The position numbers and the translations under genes were made by a program. This document shows, one piece after another, positions 51,891-60,981 of a stretch of 64,000 bases of DNA. The DNA lies in assembly GCA_903924205.1 (NCBI GenBank), contig CAIYAP010000006.1, positions 42,567 through 106,566 on the forward strand, in the 5' to 3' direction. This DNA comes from an uncultured Actinomycetes bacterium (GTDB taxonomy: Bacteria > Actinomycetota > Acidimicrobiia > Acidimicrobiales > RAAP-2). The number at the start of each line of letters is the position of its first letter. The first letter of the stretch is position 1. The notes below the pieces were generated by a model. The model made no database searches. It was not told the origin of the DNA and was given only the letters and a program-made list of their open reading frames with translations.

Positions 51891-52691
51891 TTAGACGTCT
51901 CGACGATTGGTTAAGAGGTAGCCCACGAGGAGAAAGCCGACGGCGTACGCTCCCAGGAGGAGCGCCGCTGGCCCCGCCGAGAAACTATTCGCCGGCTGAC
52001 TGATGGCAATCATGGATTGACCCAAGTTGCTCGGCAGGACCTTGTCGAGGCCCTGCTGCCACCCGGTAGGGAGGGCCAGCGAGATGAGGGGCACGATGAA
52101 TATCAATCCCACAAAGATGCTGATAGTGCCGGCCGTGTGGCGGACAATCAGGCCGAGACCGACGCCAAGAAGTGTGAGAAGGGTCACGTAGAGGCCAGAC
52201 ATCAAAACGGCACGCAGGACGCCGTGGCCGGACAACGATGCGATGGGCAAGGTCGCACCAAAGGCTGACCGCGGCTGGATGGCCGTGCCCGCGAAGAAGG
52301 CCACGAATGCGGCAATTTCACTGGCGAGGCCGACAACGACGGTTACCACAATCGCTTTAGCGAGCACGAAGAGTCCGCGTCGTGGGACCGCCGCCAAGGT
52401 GGTGCGGATAGACCCGGTGGCGAATTCACTGGTGACGAACAGGGCGCCGATGACGCCTCCCGCGAATTGGGCGAAAAAGTATCCAATGAGCGCAAAGGCA
52501 GTGGAATCGAATTCGCTCGCGGTAAACCCACCGTGGTGGTCGCTTACGCGAACGTTCTGAAGGCCGGAAATCAAGATGCCCATGCCGATGAAGAGCACTA
52601 CGAGAACAATGAGTCCGATGACGTAGGAGCGGGCTGTTCGAAACTTTGCGAATTCGGCGCGCGTCACGGTGGCGAGAGTTGTTCGAGACAT
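51891..52691 (-). CDS. ABC-2 type transporter permease
   Basis: 266 aa with six hydrophobic helices. TRAEFAKFRTARSYVIGLIV at the N-terminus and a long extracytoplasmic loop after the first helix are typical of ABC-2 exporters of the NatB/antibiotic-resistance kind; FVTSEFATGSIRTTLAAVPRR is the coupling segment. Follows its ATPase gene by 2 nt and forms a complex with it. Substrate unknown. Confidence 0.88.
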   Translation of the reverse strand: MSRTTLATVTRAEFAKFRTARSYVIGLIVLVVLFIGMGILISGLQNVRVSDHHGGFTASEFDSTAFALIGYFFAQFAGGVIGALFVTSEFATGSIRTTLAAVPRRGLFVLAKAIVVTVVVGLASEIAAFVAFFAGTAIQPRSAFGATLPIASLSGHGVLRAVLMSGLYVTLLTLLGVGLGLIVRHTAGTISIFVGLIFIVPLISLALPTGWQQGLDKVLPSNLGQSMIAISQPANSFSAGPAALLLGAYAVGFLLVGYLLTNRRDV

Positions 52692-52693
52692 GA

Positions 52694-53602
52694 CTAAGCC
52701 TCCTGAACCTTTCCGGTGTATTGGGCCTCACCCGCAGTGAGTTCCATGAACGCTTCCTCGAGGGAGGCGTTGAGAGGACTGAGCTCGTAGACGGCGATCT
52801 GATGATCGAAAGCCAAGGCACCAATATCGCGGGCGGAGCCGCCCGTGACGTGGAGGCCGTCACCTTCATGCTCGATGGCCCAACCGCGTTGCGTCATGAG
52901 CGAGGCAAGCGAGTTGTTGTCGCCCGTAACTACTCGGACTGTCGACTTCACATGAACTGACAACTCATCTTGAGTGCCTTGCGTGATAAGTCGACCACGG
53001 CCGATGATGATGAAACGATCGGCAGTGAGCTGCATTTCGCTCATCAGGTGAGACGACACCAATACGGTGCGCCCCTCAGAGGCGAGAAAGCGGAAGAATT
53101 CGCGAACCCAACGAATGCCTTCGGGGTCCAAGCCATTGACGGGCTCATCGAACATCAAGATGCCGGGGTCGCCCAAGATCGCGGCAGCGATGCCGAGCCG
53201 TTGACTCATGCCAAGAGAAAAGTCGCCCGCTCGCTTATCGGCCACCGAGCTCAGGCCAACGATGTTGAGTACTTCGTCAACTCGAGAGGTCGAGATGCCA
53301 TTCGAGAGAGCCAGAGCTCGCAGGTGATGGCGAGCAGTGCGGCCAGGATGTAGCGCCTTGGCATCCAGCAGCGCACCGACCTCGGTCAAGGGGGCGGCAA
53401 GTTCGCGGTAGTTCTTGCCGTTAACGGTCGCCGAGCCGGACGTTGGACGGTTAAGGCCCAAAATCATTCGCATCGTCGTGGTCTTGCCCGATCCGTTCGG
53501 TCCCAGAAATCCCGTGACTTCGCCGGGTTGAACCGAAAAAGTGAGATCGTGCACCGCGGCGACGTCCCCGAACTTCTTCGTCAGATGAGAAATTTCAATC
53601 AC
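52694..53602 (-). CDS. ABC-2 type transporter ATP-binding protein
   Basis: 302 aa, GTG start. Walker A GPNGSGKTT (about residue 35), signature FSLGMSQRLGIAAAIL, Walker B ILMFDEPVNGLDPEGI and VSSHLMSEMQLTADR. A C-terminal extension of about 80 residues is typical of DrrA/NatA-like exporters. TAGCGT lies 6 nt before the start. Confidence 0.92.
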   Translation of the reverse strand: MIEISHLTKKFGDVAAVHDLTFSVQPGEVTGFLGPNGSGKTTTMRMILGLNRPTSGSATVNGKNYRELAAPLTEVGALLDAKALHPGRTARHHLRALALSNGISTSRVDEVLNIVGLSSVADKRAGDFSLGMSQRLGIAAAILGDPGILMFDEPVNGLDPEGIRWVREFFRFLASEGRTVLVSSHLMSEMQLTADRFIIIGRGRLITQGTQDELSVHVKSTVRVVTGDNNSLASLMTQRGWAIEHEGDGLHVTGGSARDIGALAFDHQIAVYELSPLNASLEEAFMELTAGEAQYTGKVQEA

Positions 53603-53608
53603 GGCGTG

Positions 53609-53614
53609 ACGCTA
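53609..53614 (-). promoter_or_regulatory. -10 element (TAGCGT), leaderless ABC-2 operon
   Basis: Minus-strand TAGCGT with 6 nt to the GTG at 53602. Confidence 0.58.
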
Positions 53615-53667
53615 GCCGACGTGCTTAAGGCGAACCTAAGAACTCAATCACTAGTTACTTGGGAGGA

Positions 53668-53715
53668 ATGGTCGACATTGCACATCCGCTCACGCGTGCC
53701 GATGGGTCAGAATGA
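53668..53715 (+). CDS. Possible 15-residue leader peptide of the MFS gene
   Basis: ATG at 53668 with GGGAGGA directly upstream encodes MVDIAHPLTRADGSE and stops at 53713-53715, one base before the MFS ATG. The ribosome site is good whereas the MFS gene has none, so translation of the exporter could depend on termination of this peptide. Short, with no known relative; it could also be chance. Confidence 0.4.
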   Translation: MVDIAHPLTRADGSE

Positions 53716-53716
53716 C

Positions 53717-55165
53717 ATGGTGCCCTTCCCTGACTATCTCGGTGCGCCGGTGACACTGCCGGGACGTAGAGAATCCGCGCGGCCCTCGTTTATCCGCGAT
53801 TGGCCGCATGCGGAGTGGCTCGCGGTGGCCGCGGTGTGTCTCGGAGCGCTCACGAGCCAACTCGACAGCGGCATCATCACTGTCGCATATCCCACTTTGG
53901 TGAAGGCGCTGGGCAGGCCGCTGTCAGAAGTCATGTGGCTAGGACTCGCACCCTTTATCACCGTGGTGTCAACGCTCCTGCTGTTTGGGAAGCGAGCCGA
54001 TACCTACGGTCGTAAGCGGATCTATACCGATGGCTTTGCTCTCTTCATTCTGGGAGCCGTGGGGTGCGTCGCGACGACCAACTTCACCTTTCTTCTCCTG
54101 TCGCGAATCGTGCAGGCTGTGGGCGTCGCGATGGTGCAGGCCAATTCCGTTGCCCTCGTCACAGCGTCAGTTCGCGTAAACCATCGGTCAACCGCGCTCA
54201 GCATCCAGGCGGCGGCACAAGCGGCCGGCCTGGCGCTAGGACCGGTGGTGGGGGGATTGGTGTTGGGTCATATTCCGTGGCGCTGGCTCTTTATCCTGTC
54301 CACGCCGGTGGCCCTTGTCGCATTTGTCGCGTCGCATCTTTTCTTGCCGCGAAGTCGCACGTCACTACCATCGAGCTCTCTCGACTTCAAGGGCGCAGTC
54401 GTTCTCGCCATCAGTGCGGGCGGAGTCCTCGGCGGGTTTTCCTACGCGGCACGCGCCGGCTGGGGCGGCTCGACGTTGGGCATCGTGGCCATAGGCGTGG
54501 TTGCGAGTATTGCTCTCGTCTCGGTTGAGAAGCACGCCGCGTCGCCACTGTTCGACGCGCAAATCATGTATTCGGTGGCCCTACGAATTTCTCTCATTTC
54601 GTTAGCGGCCACCTACGTCGTCTTTTATGGAACCTTGGTGGCCATTCCATTCATCGTGCGTGATGAATTTCATCGCTCCACCACTATCGCCGGTCTGGTG
54701 ACTATGGCTGTTCCCGTGGGGCTGATAGCCATTGCAACGGTGGCCGGGGCGATTCGTCGACGTGTATCGTCGCGTCGCATCACTCAGGTAGCCGGGACTG
54801 TTCATGTCATTGCTACTGCGGGGGTCGCGCTCGCGCGCACCACTCCGCAGCTGGTGGTGTCGCTCGCCGTTCTGGGTACCGCCATTGGCATGATGAATAC
54901 GACGAGCAACCAAGTGATCATGGAATCCGTTACTCCCGATCGCCGCGGGGTGGCGTCGGGGACGGTGAATTTGGTTCGTAATGTGGGCTCGGCGTCAGGG
55001 ATGGCGCTCGTGGCGACCTTGCTGGCCGGCTCACACCGCGTCGGTCATGAGGCGCCGCGTTGGCTCTTACTGCCGGTGGTGTCAGTGGCCATCGTGCCGT
55101 GGCTGCTGTCGTGGTGGCCGACCAATAATTGGCACTCTGAACAAACGCCCGATACCGCGAGGTGA
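53717..55165 (+). CDS. MFS drug exporter, DHA2 (14-TM) family
   Basis: 482 aa from the ATG at 53717 (MVPFPDYLGAP); the ATG at 53702 is an alternative. The frame extends a further 58 codons upstream over the divergent ATPase gene and is not used there. About 14 helices; motif A GKRADTYGRKRIYTDGF (about residue 95), and first-helix LTSQLDSGIITVAYPTLV in place of the LDxTVVNVALP motif. Probable proton-driven efflux of hydrophobic compounds. Its last 121 nt are antisense to the fur-like gene. Confidence 0.88.
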   Translation: MVPFPDYLGAPVTLPGRRESARPSFIRDWPHAEWLAVAAVCLGALTSQLDSGIITVAYPTLVKALGRPLSEVMWLGLAPFITVVSTLLLFGKRADTYGRKRIYTDGFALFILGAVGCVATTNFTFLLLSRIVQAVGVAMVQANSVALVTASVRVNHRSTALSIQAAAQAAGLALGPVVGGLVLGHIPWRWLFILSTPVALVAFVASHLFLPRSRTSLPSSSLDFKGAVVLAISAGGVLGGFSYAARAGWGGSTLGIVAIGVVASIALVSVEKHAASPLFDAQIMYSVALRISLISLAATYVVFYGTLVAIPFIVRDEFHRSTTIAGLVTMAVPVGLIAIATVAGAIRRRVSSRRITQVAGTVHVIATAGVALARTTPQLVVSLAVLGTAIGMMNTTSNQVIMESVTPDRRGVASGTVNLVRNVGSASGMALVATLLAGSHRVGHEAPRWLLLPVVSVAIVPWLLSWWPTNNWHSEQTPDTAR

Positions 55166-55548
55166 TGGGCGTCAACGACAAAGCCAGCGGTGCGACGAGC
55201 TTCGGCAATCAATTCTTCGAATGCATTAGGACCGATGTCAACGGAGCGATCGCAAATCGTGCAGACCAGGTGACCGTGCGGGCGGCCCACGAGGTGAAAG
55301 ACCGCGGCGCTGCGGCCCAGATGGGTGTGCTGGGCGAGACCGATGGATACCAGCTCGTCCAAGATGCGGTAGGTCGTTGATTGGCTGACTTCGGGCGCTA
55401 ACTGTCGTACTCGTTGGCCAATGTCATCGGCCGTCCGATGATCTGAGGACTCGAAAAGAACCATCAACACGGCACGCTTGGCCGACGTCACTCGTCCACC
55501 TTCGAGGCGAATGACACGGATCAGACTGTCGAGGTCATGGTTTTCCAT
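55045..55548 (-). CDS. Fur-family metal- or peroxide-responsive repressor
   Basis: 167 aa. Winged-helix with TSAKRAVLMVLFESSDHRTADDI and VSQSTTYRILDELVSIGLAQ as recognition region; metal ligands in AVFHLVGRPHGHLVCTICD and the second CxxC in VCSECQ (structural zinc). Which member (Fur, Zur or PerR) cannot be decided. The C-terminal 40 residues (HDSSHGTMATDTTGS tail) lie in the antisense overlap with the MFS gene and are poorly conserved in kind. Divergent from msrA by 39 nt. Confidence 0.9.
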   Translation of the reverse strand: MENHDLDSLIRVIRLEGGRVTSAKRAVLMVLFESSDHRTADDIGQRVRQLAPEVSQSTTYRILDELVSIGLAQHTHLGRSAAVFHLVGRPHGHLVCTICDRSVDIGPNAFEELIAEARRTAGFVVDAHHLAVSGVCSECQLLVGHHDSSHGTMATDTTGSKSQRGAS

Positions 55549-55554
55549 GTGTGC

Positions 55555-55560
55555 AGGTTA
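55555..55560 (-). promoter_or_regulatory. -10 element (TAACCT), leaderless fur-family gene
   Basis: Minus-strand TAACCT with 6 nt to the ATG at 55548; 15 nt from the msrA -10. Confidence 0.58.
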
Positions 55561-55575
55561 CGAGACGAGTCCTTC

Positions 55576-55581
55576 TAGTCT
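55576..55581 (+). promoter_or_regulatory. -10 element (TAGTCT), leaderless msrA
   Basis: TAGTCT with 6 nt to the ATG at 55588. Confidence 0.58.
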
Positions 55582-55587
55582 GAAATC

Positions 55588-56223
55588 ATGCAGACCAAGA
55601 CCATTCTCCCCACCATTGAGGGCGCGCTGGCGGGCCGCTCCGAGCCTCTCGTGGTAGATCGCGACCATCTCGCCCTTGCCGTCGGGCTCATGGACCCGCG
55701 ACCCGAGCACTTCGAAACCGCTTTTGTGGGCTTGGGCTGCTTCTGGGGTGCGGAGAAGGCCTTTTGGATGATTCCGGGTGTGTGGCGTACTCGCGTGGGT
55801 TATCAAGGTGGCTTCACGCCAAACCCGACATATCGCGAAGTGTGCTCCGGAGACACCGGGCACACCGAGGTGGTCGAAATCGACTTCGACCCGACCATCG
55901 TGACTTACGCGCAGTTGATGTCAACGTTCTTCGAGTCTCACGACCCGACTCAGGGCATGCGGCAGGGCGGCGATGTGGGCACGCAGTACCGCAGCGCGAT
56001 CTACACCACGAGTGACGAACAGTCACGGGTTGCCCACGAACTTCGCGAGCAGTACGCCGCACGTCTGCACGAGGCGGGGTTCGGTCCGGTGACTACCGAG
56101 ATTGCTCCCGCGGCGGCGTTTTATCTCGCCGAGGAATATCACCAGCAATACTTGATTGCCAATCCTCAGGGTTACTGCGGACTCGGCGGCACCGGCGTGA
56201 GCTGCCCGGTGGGCCTCCTCTAG
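55588..56223 (+). CDS. msrA: Peptide-methionine (S)-S-oxide reductase
   Basis: 211 aa. Repairs oxidised methionine. Catalytic cysteine in [13 protein letters not shown] (about residue 51), [21 protein letters not shown] and [21 protein letters not shown] follow, and two C-terminal resolving cysteines in [16 protein letters not shown]. Lies head to head with a Fur-family gene, which could control it in response to peroxide or metal. Shares a CTAG stop with the nitronate monooxygenase gene. Confidence 0.96.
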   Translation: MQTKTILPTIEGALAGRSEPLVVDRDHLALAVGLMDPRPEHFETAFVGLGCFWGAEKAFWMIPGVWRTRVGYQGGFTPNPTYREVCSGDTGHTEVVEIDFDPTIVTYAQLMSTFFESHDPTQGMRQGGDVGTQYRSAIYTTSDEQSRVAHELREQYAARLHEAGFGPVTTEIAPAAAFYLAEEYHQQYLIANPQGYCGLGGTGVSCPVGLL

Positions 56224-57188
56224 AGGACGCCGGTCGCGAGTCGCGCGAGTATGTCGCGCGCCTCGTTCACCATCGATGCCACTATCTGAGACGCGGGGAC
56301 AATGGCGGAAATTGCGCCAGCGATTTGCCCCATGGGGTAGCCCTCGCGCGCGGGGTCAACGCCCTGCGCATCGGGACCGCCACCGAGGTGGAAGCGACCC
56401 ACGTTGAACGATTCGATGAGTTGCGCGGGGAACGGCTGAATGTCAGCTCGGTGAGCATCGAAGTAATCCGTGACCTCATTGCGTGCGACGCGCATGGGTT
56501 TACCCGAGAATGCCTTCGAGATGACCGTCTGGTCCTCACGGATATTGAGAATGGTCTCGCGAAAGCCGGGCAGAGCGCGCGCCTCGGGCGTCGCGATGAA
56601 TCGAGTTCCTACCCAGACGCCATCCGCGCCGAGAGCCAGCGCGGCCGCTAGACCCCGACCATCGGCGATGCCACCCGCCGCGACCACGGGAACTGAACCG
56701 CCCACCGCGTCCACCACGAGAGGGATAAGGGGAAAGGTCGCCACGGTGCCGGTGTGTCCGCCCGCTTCAGTGCCCTGGGCGATCACGACATCACAACCGG
56801 CATCGACGGCCCGGCGGGCGTGCTCGACTTTGCCGCACATGGACATCACCATGATGCCGTGGCGGTGACAGGTGTCGATGACCCTCGTCGGAATACCGAG
56901 TCCGGCGACCAGCGCCGTGGCGCCACCTTCGATGATGAGGTCAATGTTTCGGTCGAGGGAATCAGGAAAAGCCGTCAACAGGTCGACACCGAACGGTCGA
57001 TCAGTGAGCTCTCGAGTTCGAGCAATTTCGTGGGCGAGCTCGTCGCTCGACATGGTGGATGCCCCGAGGCAGCCATAGGCACCCGCATTTGACACGGCAG
57101 CGGCGAGTTCGCTGTAGGAAACACCTCCCATGCCTGCCAGCATCACTGGAACGTCAATATTCAAAATCGTCGTGAGTCGCGTGGCCAT
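56220..57188 (-). CDS. Nitronate monooxygenase family protein
   Basis: 322 aa TIM-barrel flavoprotein. Motifs: [20 protein letters not shown] at the start, [13 protein letters not shown] (about residue 135, with the catalytic histidine), [20 protein letters not shown] (FMN phosphate, about 170) and [14 protein letters not shown]. Class I/II assignment is open; enoyl-ACP reductase FabK and 2-nitropropane dioxygenase are in the same superfamily. AAGGAG lies 6 nt before the ATG; 9 nt downstream of nhaA, so probably co-transcribed. Confidence 0.88.
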   Translation of the reverse strand: MATRLTTILNIDVPVMLAGMGGVSYSELAAAVSNAGAYGCLGASTMSSDELAHEIARTRELTDRPFGVDLLTAFPDSLDRNIDLIIEGGATALVAGLGIPTRVIDTCHRHGIMVMSMCGKVEHARRAVDAGCDVVIAQGTEAGGHTGTVATFPLIPLVVDAVGGSVPVVAAGGIADGRGLAAALALGADGVWVGTRFIATPEARALPGFRETILNIREDQTVISKAFSGKPMRVARNEVTDYFDAHRADIQPFPAQLIESFNVGRFHLGGGPDAQGVDPAREGYPMGQIAGAISAIVPASQIVASMVNEARDILARLATGVL

Positions 57189-57197
57189 GAAATCTCC

Positions 57198-58298
57198 TTA
57201 CCGATTGAGGCGACGAAGTAGGACGACCCCCGTCGCACCACTCAGTACCGTAACGCCCAACAAGGTGGCGGTGGTGACGGCGTAGGTGGAGGAATCGCCA
57301 TACACCTGGTGCGCAAAGATCAGGGGAACGGTGACCCCCATGGCGCAGACGAGCCCGACCGGCAACAACTGAGCGAGCGACGGGCGAGACACGCCGGTGA
57401 CTCGCGATGCCACGATGGCACCTGCGGCGATGCCGATGACCTTGCCCGCGATGCGCGCGATTGCCAGACCCATGGCGACAGCGACTCCCTGTGGAGATCT
57501 CGACAGACTGGTCCATATGACACCGGTAGCCACGAGTGCGAAAAGTGGTAGCACCACGAGATTGACGCCCGCCGTGAGTATTCGAAATGCTCTCGCCGCG
57601 CTCACCCGCTGTGCCGCCGGAATGCACATGCCGACCAATACTGCGCTCAAGGGTGCGTCGATACCCGCTCGAAAGAAACACACCCATAACGCCACCAGCA
57701 CCGCCACCCACGCGACGAGGGGAACGTGACGGCGAACGAGCACGACCGTCATGCCGCCACCGATGGCGGCGGCGACCCACCACCCGCGAAGCAGATGGTG
57801 GCCTGAAAAGGCAAGAACCAACACGCTGCCGATGTCGTCGGCCACGGCCAAAACCAAGACGAAATGGCGCAAGTTACGCCCAATCGCTCCCGAGAGCGAT
57901 AACGCCGCGAGGGCAAAAGCAATATCGGTCGCCATGGGTACGCCCCAGCCTCGCTCCAATGCCGGGAGTTCACCCAGATGGCCGATGAGCAGAGCACATC
58001 CCGCGGTCGCGAACATGCCGCCGACCGCCGCCGACAAAGCAGGAAGAGACTGCCGCGCGTCGCGAAGAAAACCGTCGCTCAGTTCGTGTCCGAGATCGAG
58101 CCCAATGACTAAGAAAAAGAAAGTCATCAATCCCGTGAGTATGAAAGGTGAAGTCGATGCGACGACGCTTCGATAGGTGACAGGAGAAAGTCCCGACCAC
58201 CACAAAGCCGCCACCGTCGCGATACTCAGGGTGATGCCGGCCGTCGTGGCAGAGGCGGCTCGACGAAGATCGAGTGAAAAAAAGTTTGTGGCCGCCAC
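57198..58298 (-). CDS. nhaA: Na+/H+ antiporter NhaA
   Basis: 366 aa, GTG start. About 11-12 helices. [35 protein letters not shown] (aspartate of the helix IV unwound region) and [16 protein letters not shown] (the paired aspartates that bind Na+/H+) are diagnostic. Exports sodium or lithium in exchange for protons. On the short side for the family, as C-terminal loops are trimmed. Confidence 0.95.
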   Translation of the reverse strand: MAATNFFSLDLRRAASATTAGITLSIATVAALWWSGLSPVTYRSVVASTSPFILTGLMTFFFLVIGLDLGHELSDGFLRDARQSLPALSAAVGGMFATAGCALLIGHLGELPALERGWGVPMATDIAFALAALSLSGAIGRNLRHFVLVLAVADDIGSVLVLAFSGHHLLRGWWVAAAIGGGMTVVLVRRHVPLVAWVAVLVALWVCFFRAGIDAPLSAVLVGMCIPAAQRVSAARAFRILTAGVNLVVLPLFALVATGVIWTSLSRSPQGVAVAMGLAIARIAGKVIGIAAGAIVASRVTGVSRPSLAQLLPVGLVCAMGVTVPLIFAHQVYGDSSTYAVTTATLLGVTVLSGATGVVLLRRLNR

Positions 58299-58304
58299 GC
58301 TGTC

Positions 58305-58310
58305 ACGCTA
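58305..58310 (-). promoter_or_regulatory. -10 element (TAGCGT), leaderless nhaA
   Basis: Minus-strand TAGCGT with 6 nt to the GTG at 58298. Confidence 0.58.
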
Positions 58311-58340
58311 CTGAATGCCCATAGGCTGACGGCTTCGTCA

Positions 58341-59894
58341 GTGGAGAGTGTGATGACAACGGTTCCAAAGAGGCAGCTGTACGCGATTTTGTCGGCCCTC
58401 ATGTTGGGAATGTTCTTGTCAGCCCTTGACCAGACGGTGGTCTCGACGGCCTTGCCGACGATCGTGGGGGAATTGCACGGGGCGAGCCACCTGTCGTGGG
58501 TAGTGGTGTCGTACCTATTGGCCTCGACGGTGTCGACTCCTTTGTGGGGAAAGCTCGGCGACATGTACGGGCGCAAGGGTTTTTTCCAGACCGCGATTGG
58601 CGTTTTCCTCCTGGGGTCTGTTCTCTGCGGAATTGCCCACACCATGCTTCAGCTGATTCTCTTTCGTGCCATTCAGGGTCTCGGCGCGGGGGGCCTAATG
58701 ATTGGGGCTCAAGCCATCATTGGCGACATTGTGCCCCCGCGCGAGCGAGGGCGTTACTCGGGATTTTTTGGTGCGACCTTTGGGGCGGCGACCGTGTTGG
58801 GCCCCCTCATCGGTGGTTTCATCGTTGATCACTGGTCCTGGCGCTGGGTGTTTGGCATCAACGTGCCGGTCGGCATCGTGGCGTTCCTGGTGACGACCAT
58901 CGTTCTGCATGATGATGCCGCTCATGTCGCCCACAAGATTGACTACCTCGGCGCGGCCCTCTTGACCGCATCAGCATCGTGTTTCATTTTGTTCACCTCT
59001 CTCGGCGGCAATAGCTTCGCGTGGGGGAGCATGAAGTCGATTGCCCTCATCACCACCTCGGTGGTGCTGGTGGTGGTTTTCCTGCAGGTGGAAAACCGTG
59101 CGGCCGAACCCATCTTGGCTCCTCGCATGATGCGGAATCGAGTGGTGGCCTCCGGTTCCGCCATCGGTTTCGTCACGGGCTTCGCGATGTTCGGGGCAAT
59201 GACTTTCCTGCCCGTGTTCTTTCAAAGCGTGAAGGGCATTTCTCCCACCGCGTCGGGTCTTCGACTCATCCCCATGATGGCCGGACTCTTTGCCATGTCG
59301 ATCACCGCGGGCCAACTACTTGCCAAGGGGTGGCGTTACCGAGCTTTTCCGATTGCCGGCACGGGCATCATGACTATCGGTCTGGCCCTGTTAGGCACGA
59401 CGCATGAAAACACGTCGGGGGGCGTTTTCGCGCTGTACATGTTCATTCTTGGTGTGGGCATCGGGTTGGTCATGCAAGTACTTGTCGTTGCCGTGCAAAA
59501 TGCCGTGGCGTTCTCTGACCTCGGAGCGGCGACCGCGGCCGCCAACTTCTTTCGATCCTTGGGCGGATCGGTGGGGACGGCGGTTTTCGGTGCGGTGTAC
59601 ACAAATATCCTTCCGCACAAGCTCGCGGCCAATGCGGTCGCGCTGCACGCCAATTTGAGTGGCATCTCGACGTCCACGTTGACGCCGAGCGGGCTCGCCG
59701 CACTCGCACGGACGAACCCCGTCGCAGTCACCGTGATCAAGATGTCTCTCGCTCAGTCCATTGAAATGATTTTCAAGTGGGCCATTCCGGTGGGCGCGGT
59801 GGCGTTCCTTCTCAGTTTGACTCTGCCCCAAGTTGCTCTGCGCGGACACGCTCCCGCAGAATCGGAATCAACTCTCGACAGCCACGCTCTATAA
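58341..59894 (+). CDS. MFS drug exporter, DHA2 (14-TM) family
   Basis: 517 aa from GTG (58341) or 513 aa from the ATG at 58353. About 14 helices. Motif D1 [17 protein letters not shown] (about residue 30), motif [18 protein letters not shown] (about 73) and motif [17 protein letters not shown] (about 155) are textbook for EmrB/QacA exporters. Closer to the consensus than the exporter at 53717. The last 83 nt are antisense to the phosphatase gene. Confidence 0.93.
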   Translation: MESVMTTVPKRQLYAILSALMLGMFLSALDQTVVSTALPTIVGELHGASHLSWVVVSYLLASTVSTPLWGKLGDMYGRKGFFQTAIGVFLLGSVLCGIAHTMLQLILFRAIQGLGAGGLMIGAQAIIGDIVPPRERGRYSGFFGATFGAATVLGPLIGGFIVDHWSWRWVFGINVPVGIVAFLVTTIVLHDDAAHVAHKIDYLGAALLTASASCFILFTSLGGNSFAWGSMKSIALITTSVVLVVVFLQVENRAAEPILAPRMMRNRVVASGSAIGFVTGFAMFGAMTFLPVFFQSVKGISPTASGLRLIPMMAGLFAMSITAGQLLAKGWRYRAFPIAGTGIMTIGLALLGTTHENTSGGVFALYMFILGVGIGLVMQVLVVAVQNAVAFSDLGAATAAANFFRSLGGSVGTAVFGAVYTNILPHKLAANAVALHANLSGISTSTLTPSGLAALARTNPVAVTVIKMSLAQSIEMIFKWAIPVGAVAFLLSLTLPQVALRGHAPAESESTLDSHAL

Positions 59895-60297
59895 GCCGGA
59901 GACAGGCATCGAATTCGGCATCATCGCCGTAATAGGGGTCCGGTACATCGAGGTCGGCGCCCAGGAGCGATCGCAGCAAAATGATGTCCACCTTCGCGTG
60001 GCGCTCTCGAATGTCGTGCGCGTGTTCGCGAGTCATCACGAGGACGAGTTCGTGCGAGTCCAGAAATGAGGAGTCAGCAAAGATTCCCACGCTTCCTTCA
60101 TCGGCATACCCGGCTCGCTGAAGGGCTCGCTGTGAGCGCTGGTCCATCGGAGAGCCCACGTGCCACCGAGCGGTGCCGGCACTCGTGACCTCGACCTTCC
60201 CGTGCAGCACGGGATCGTCGGCCACCAGGGCGCGGATAATGACTTCAGCAATAGGGGAGCGGCAAATATTGCCAGTGCAGATGGCGGAAACTCTCAC
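59812..60297 (-). CDS. Low-molecular-weight protein tyrosine phosphatase
   Basis: 161 aa, GTG start. P-loop [13 protein letters not shown] (CX5RS, about residues 7-19) at the N-terminus and general-acid aspartate in [13 protein letters not shown] (about 120). May reverse tyrosine phosphorylation in glycan-export or stress systems; partner unknown. TAAACC lies 6 nt upstream, a near match to the local -10 pattern. The C-terminal 27 codons overlap the MFS gene on the other strand. Confidence 0.93.
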   Translation of the reverse strand: MRVSAICTGNICRSPIAEVIIRALVADDPVLHGKVEVTSAGTARWHVGSPMDQRSQRALQRAGYADEGSVGIFADSSFLDSHELVLVMTREHAHDIRERHAKVDIILLRSLLGADLDVPDPYYGDDAEFDACLRLIERGCRELIPILRERVRAEQLGAESN

Positions 60298-60367
60298 CGC
60301 ATTGGTTTAGTCGCTGGCCGACGTCACCGCGTGACGCAAAGTGGGTACGATTTGCGCGGGAGGTCGA

Positions 60368-60724
60368 ATGCCGTTATCCGAAAATGAACAGCGAATTATT
60401 GCGGAGATGGAGCGTTCGCTCACGAGCACTGATCCGAACTTCGCCAAGACGGTTAAGACCACCCACGTGTACCACCACAGTGGCGTTCGATTGCGCTGGG
60501 CGGTCATTGGTTTTCTCGTTGGCCTCGTGGTCCTAGTTGCGTCGTTCTCGATGTCGACCGTGGGCGGCTTCGTGGGTGTTGCCATCATGTTCGCCTCGGC
60601 CGTCATTGCCGAACGGCACTTGCGCACCTTGGGTCGCGCGTCTCTTCGCGGTGTCGCCCAGCAGGTCCGCGACCGTGTCGGTGACTTTGACGGCAGCCGT
60701 TTTCGCCGCCACGATGACCTCTAA
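60368..60724 (+). CDS. DUF3040 membrane protein
   Basis: 118 aa from the ATG at 60368, with GGGAGG 5 nt upstream. MPLSENEQRIIAEMERSL is the DUF3040 signature, followed by a soluble stretch and two helices (about residues 45-62 and 66-82). A conserved actinobacterial family usually near mraZ and the dcw cluster, as here; function unknown. Overlaps the next small gene by 11 nt. Confidence 0.9.
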   Translation: MPLSENEQRIIAEMERSLTSTDPNFAKTVKTTHVYHHSGVRLRWAVIGFLVGLVVLVASFSMSTVGGFVGVAIMFASAVIAERHLRTLGRASLRGVAQQVRDRVGDFDGSRFRRHDDL

Positions 60725-60971
60725 CAGCCGCCTCGTACCCCCGCACGTGTGGTCAGCGATTCTTCGCAACCCGCGAGGGGGTCTACATCTCGTCGCGGCG
60801 GCATGGCGACTTCGCCGTCGACGCTGGTGGCGACACTGGCCTCCGCTTCCGGTCCCCGGTGAGGCGTATTTCGACTTTCGTCGCGTGACAGCGGTGGCGG
60901 AGGGAGACCTGTCGGCCGACGACCTCCTCGCCGCGGCGATATGGTCGTCTCGCGCGCTGCGCAACCGATAG
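60714..60971 (+). CDS. Small basic conserved protein following DUF3040
   Basis: 85 aa from the ATG at 60714 (MTSNSRLVPPHVW). Contains an aromatic/basic centre WRLRRRRWWRHWPPLPVP and YFDFRRVTAVAEGDLSADDL. Small proteins with this PxxYxxFRxVTAYG-like pattern accompany DUF3040 genes in other Actinobacteria, which supports a real gene. Function unknown; the Arg/Trp block suggests membrane-surface contact. Confidence 0.75.
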   Translation: MTSNSRLVPPHVWSAILRNPRGGLHLVAAAWRLRRRRWWRHWPPLPVPGEAYFDFRRVTAVAEGDLSADDLLAAAIWSSRALRNR

Positions 60972-60974
60972 TTT
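60969..60974 (+). promoter_or_regulatory. -10 element (TAGTTT), HNH gene
   Basis: TAGTTT, whose TAG is also the stop of the preceding gene, with 7 nt to the ATG at 60982. Confidence 0.5.
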
Positions 60975-60981
60975 TTGAGAC

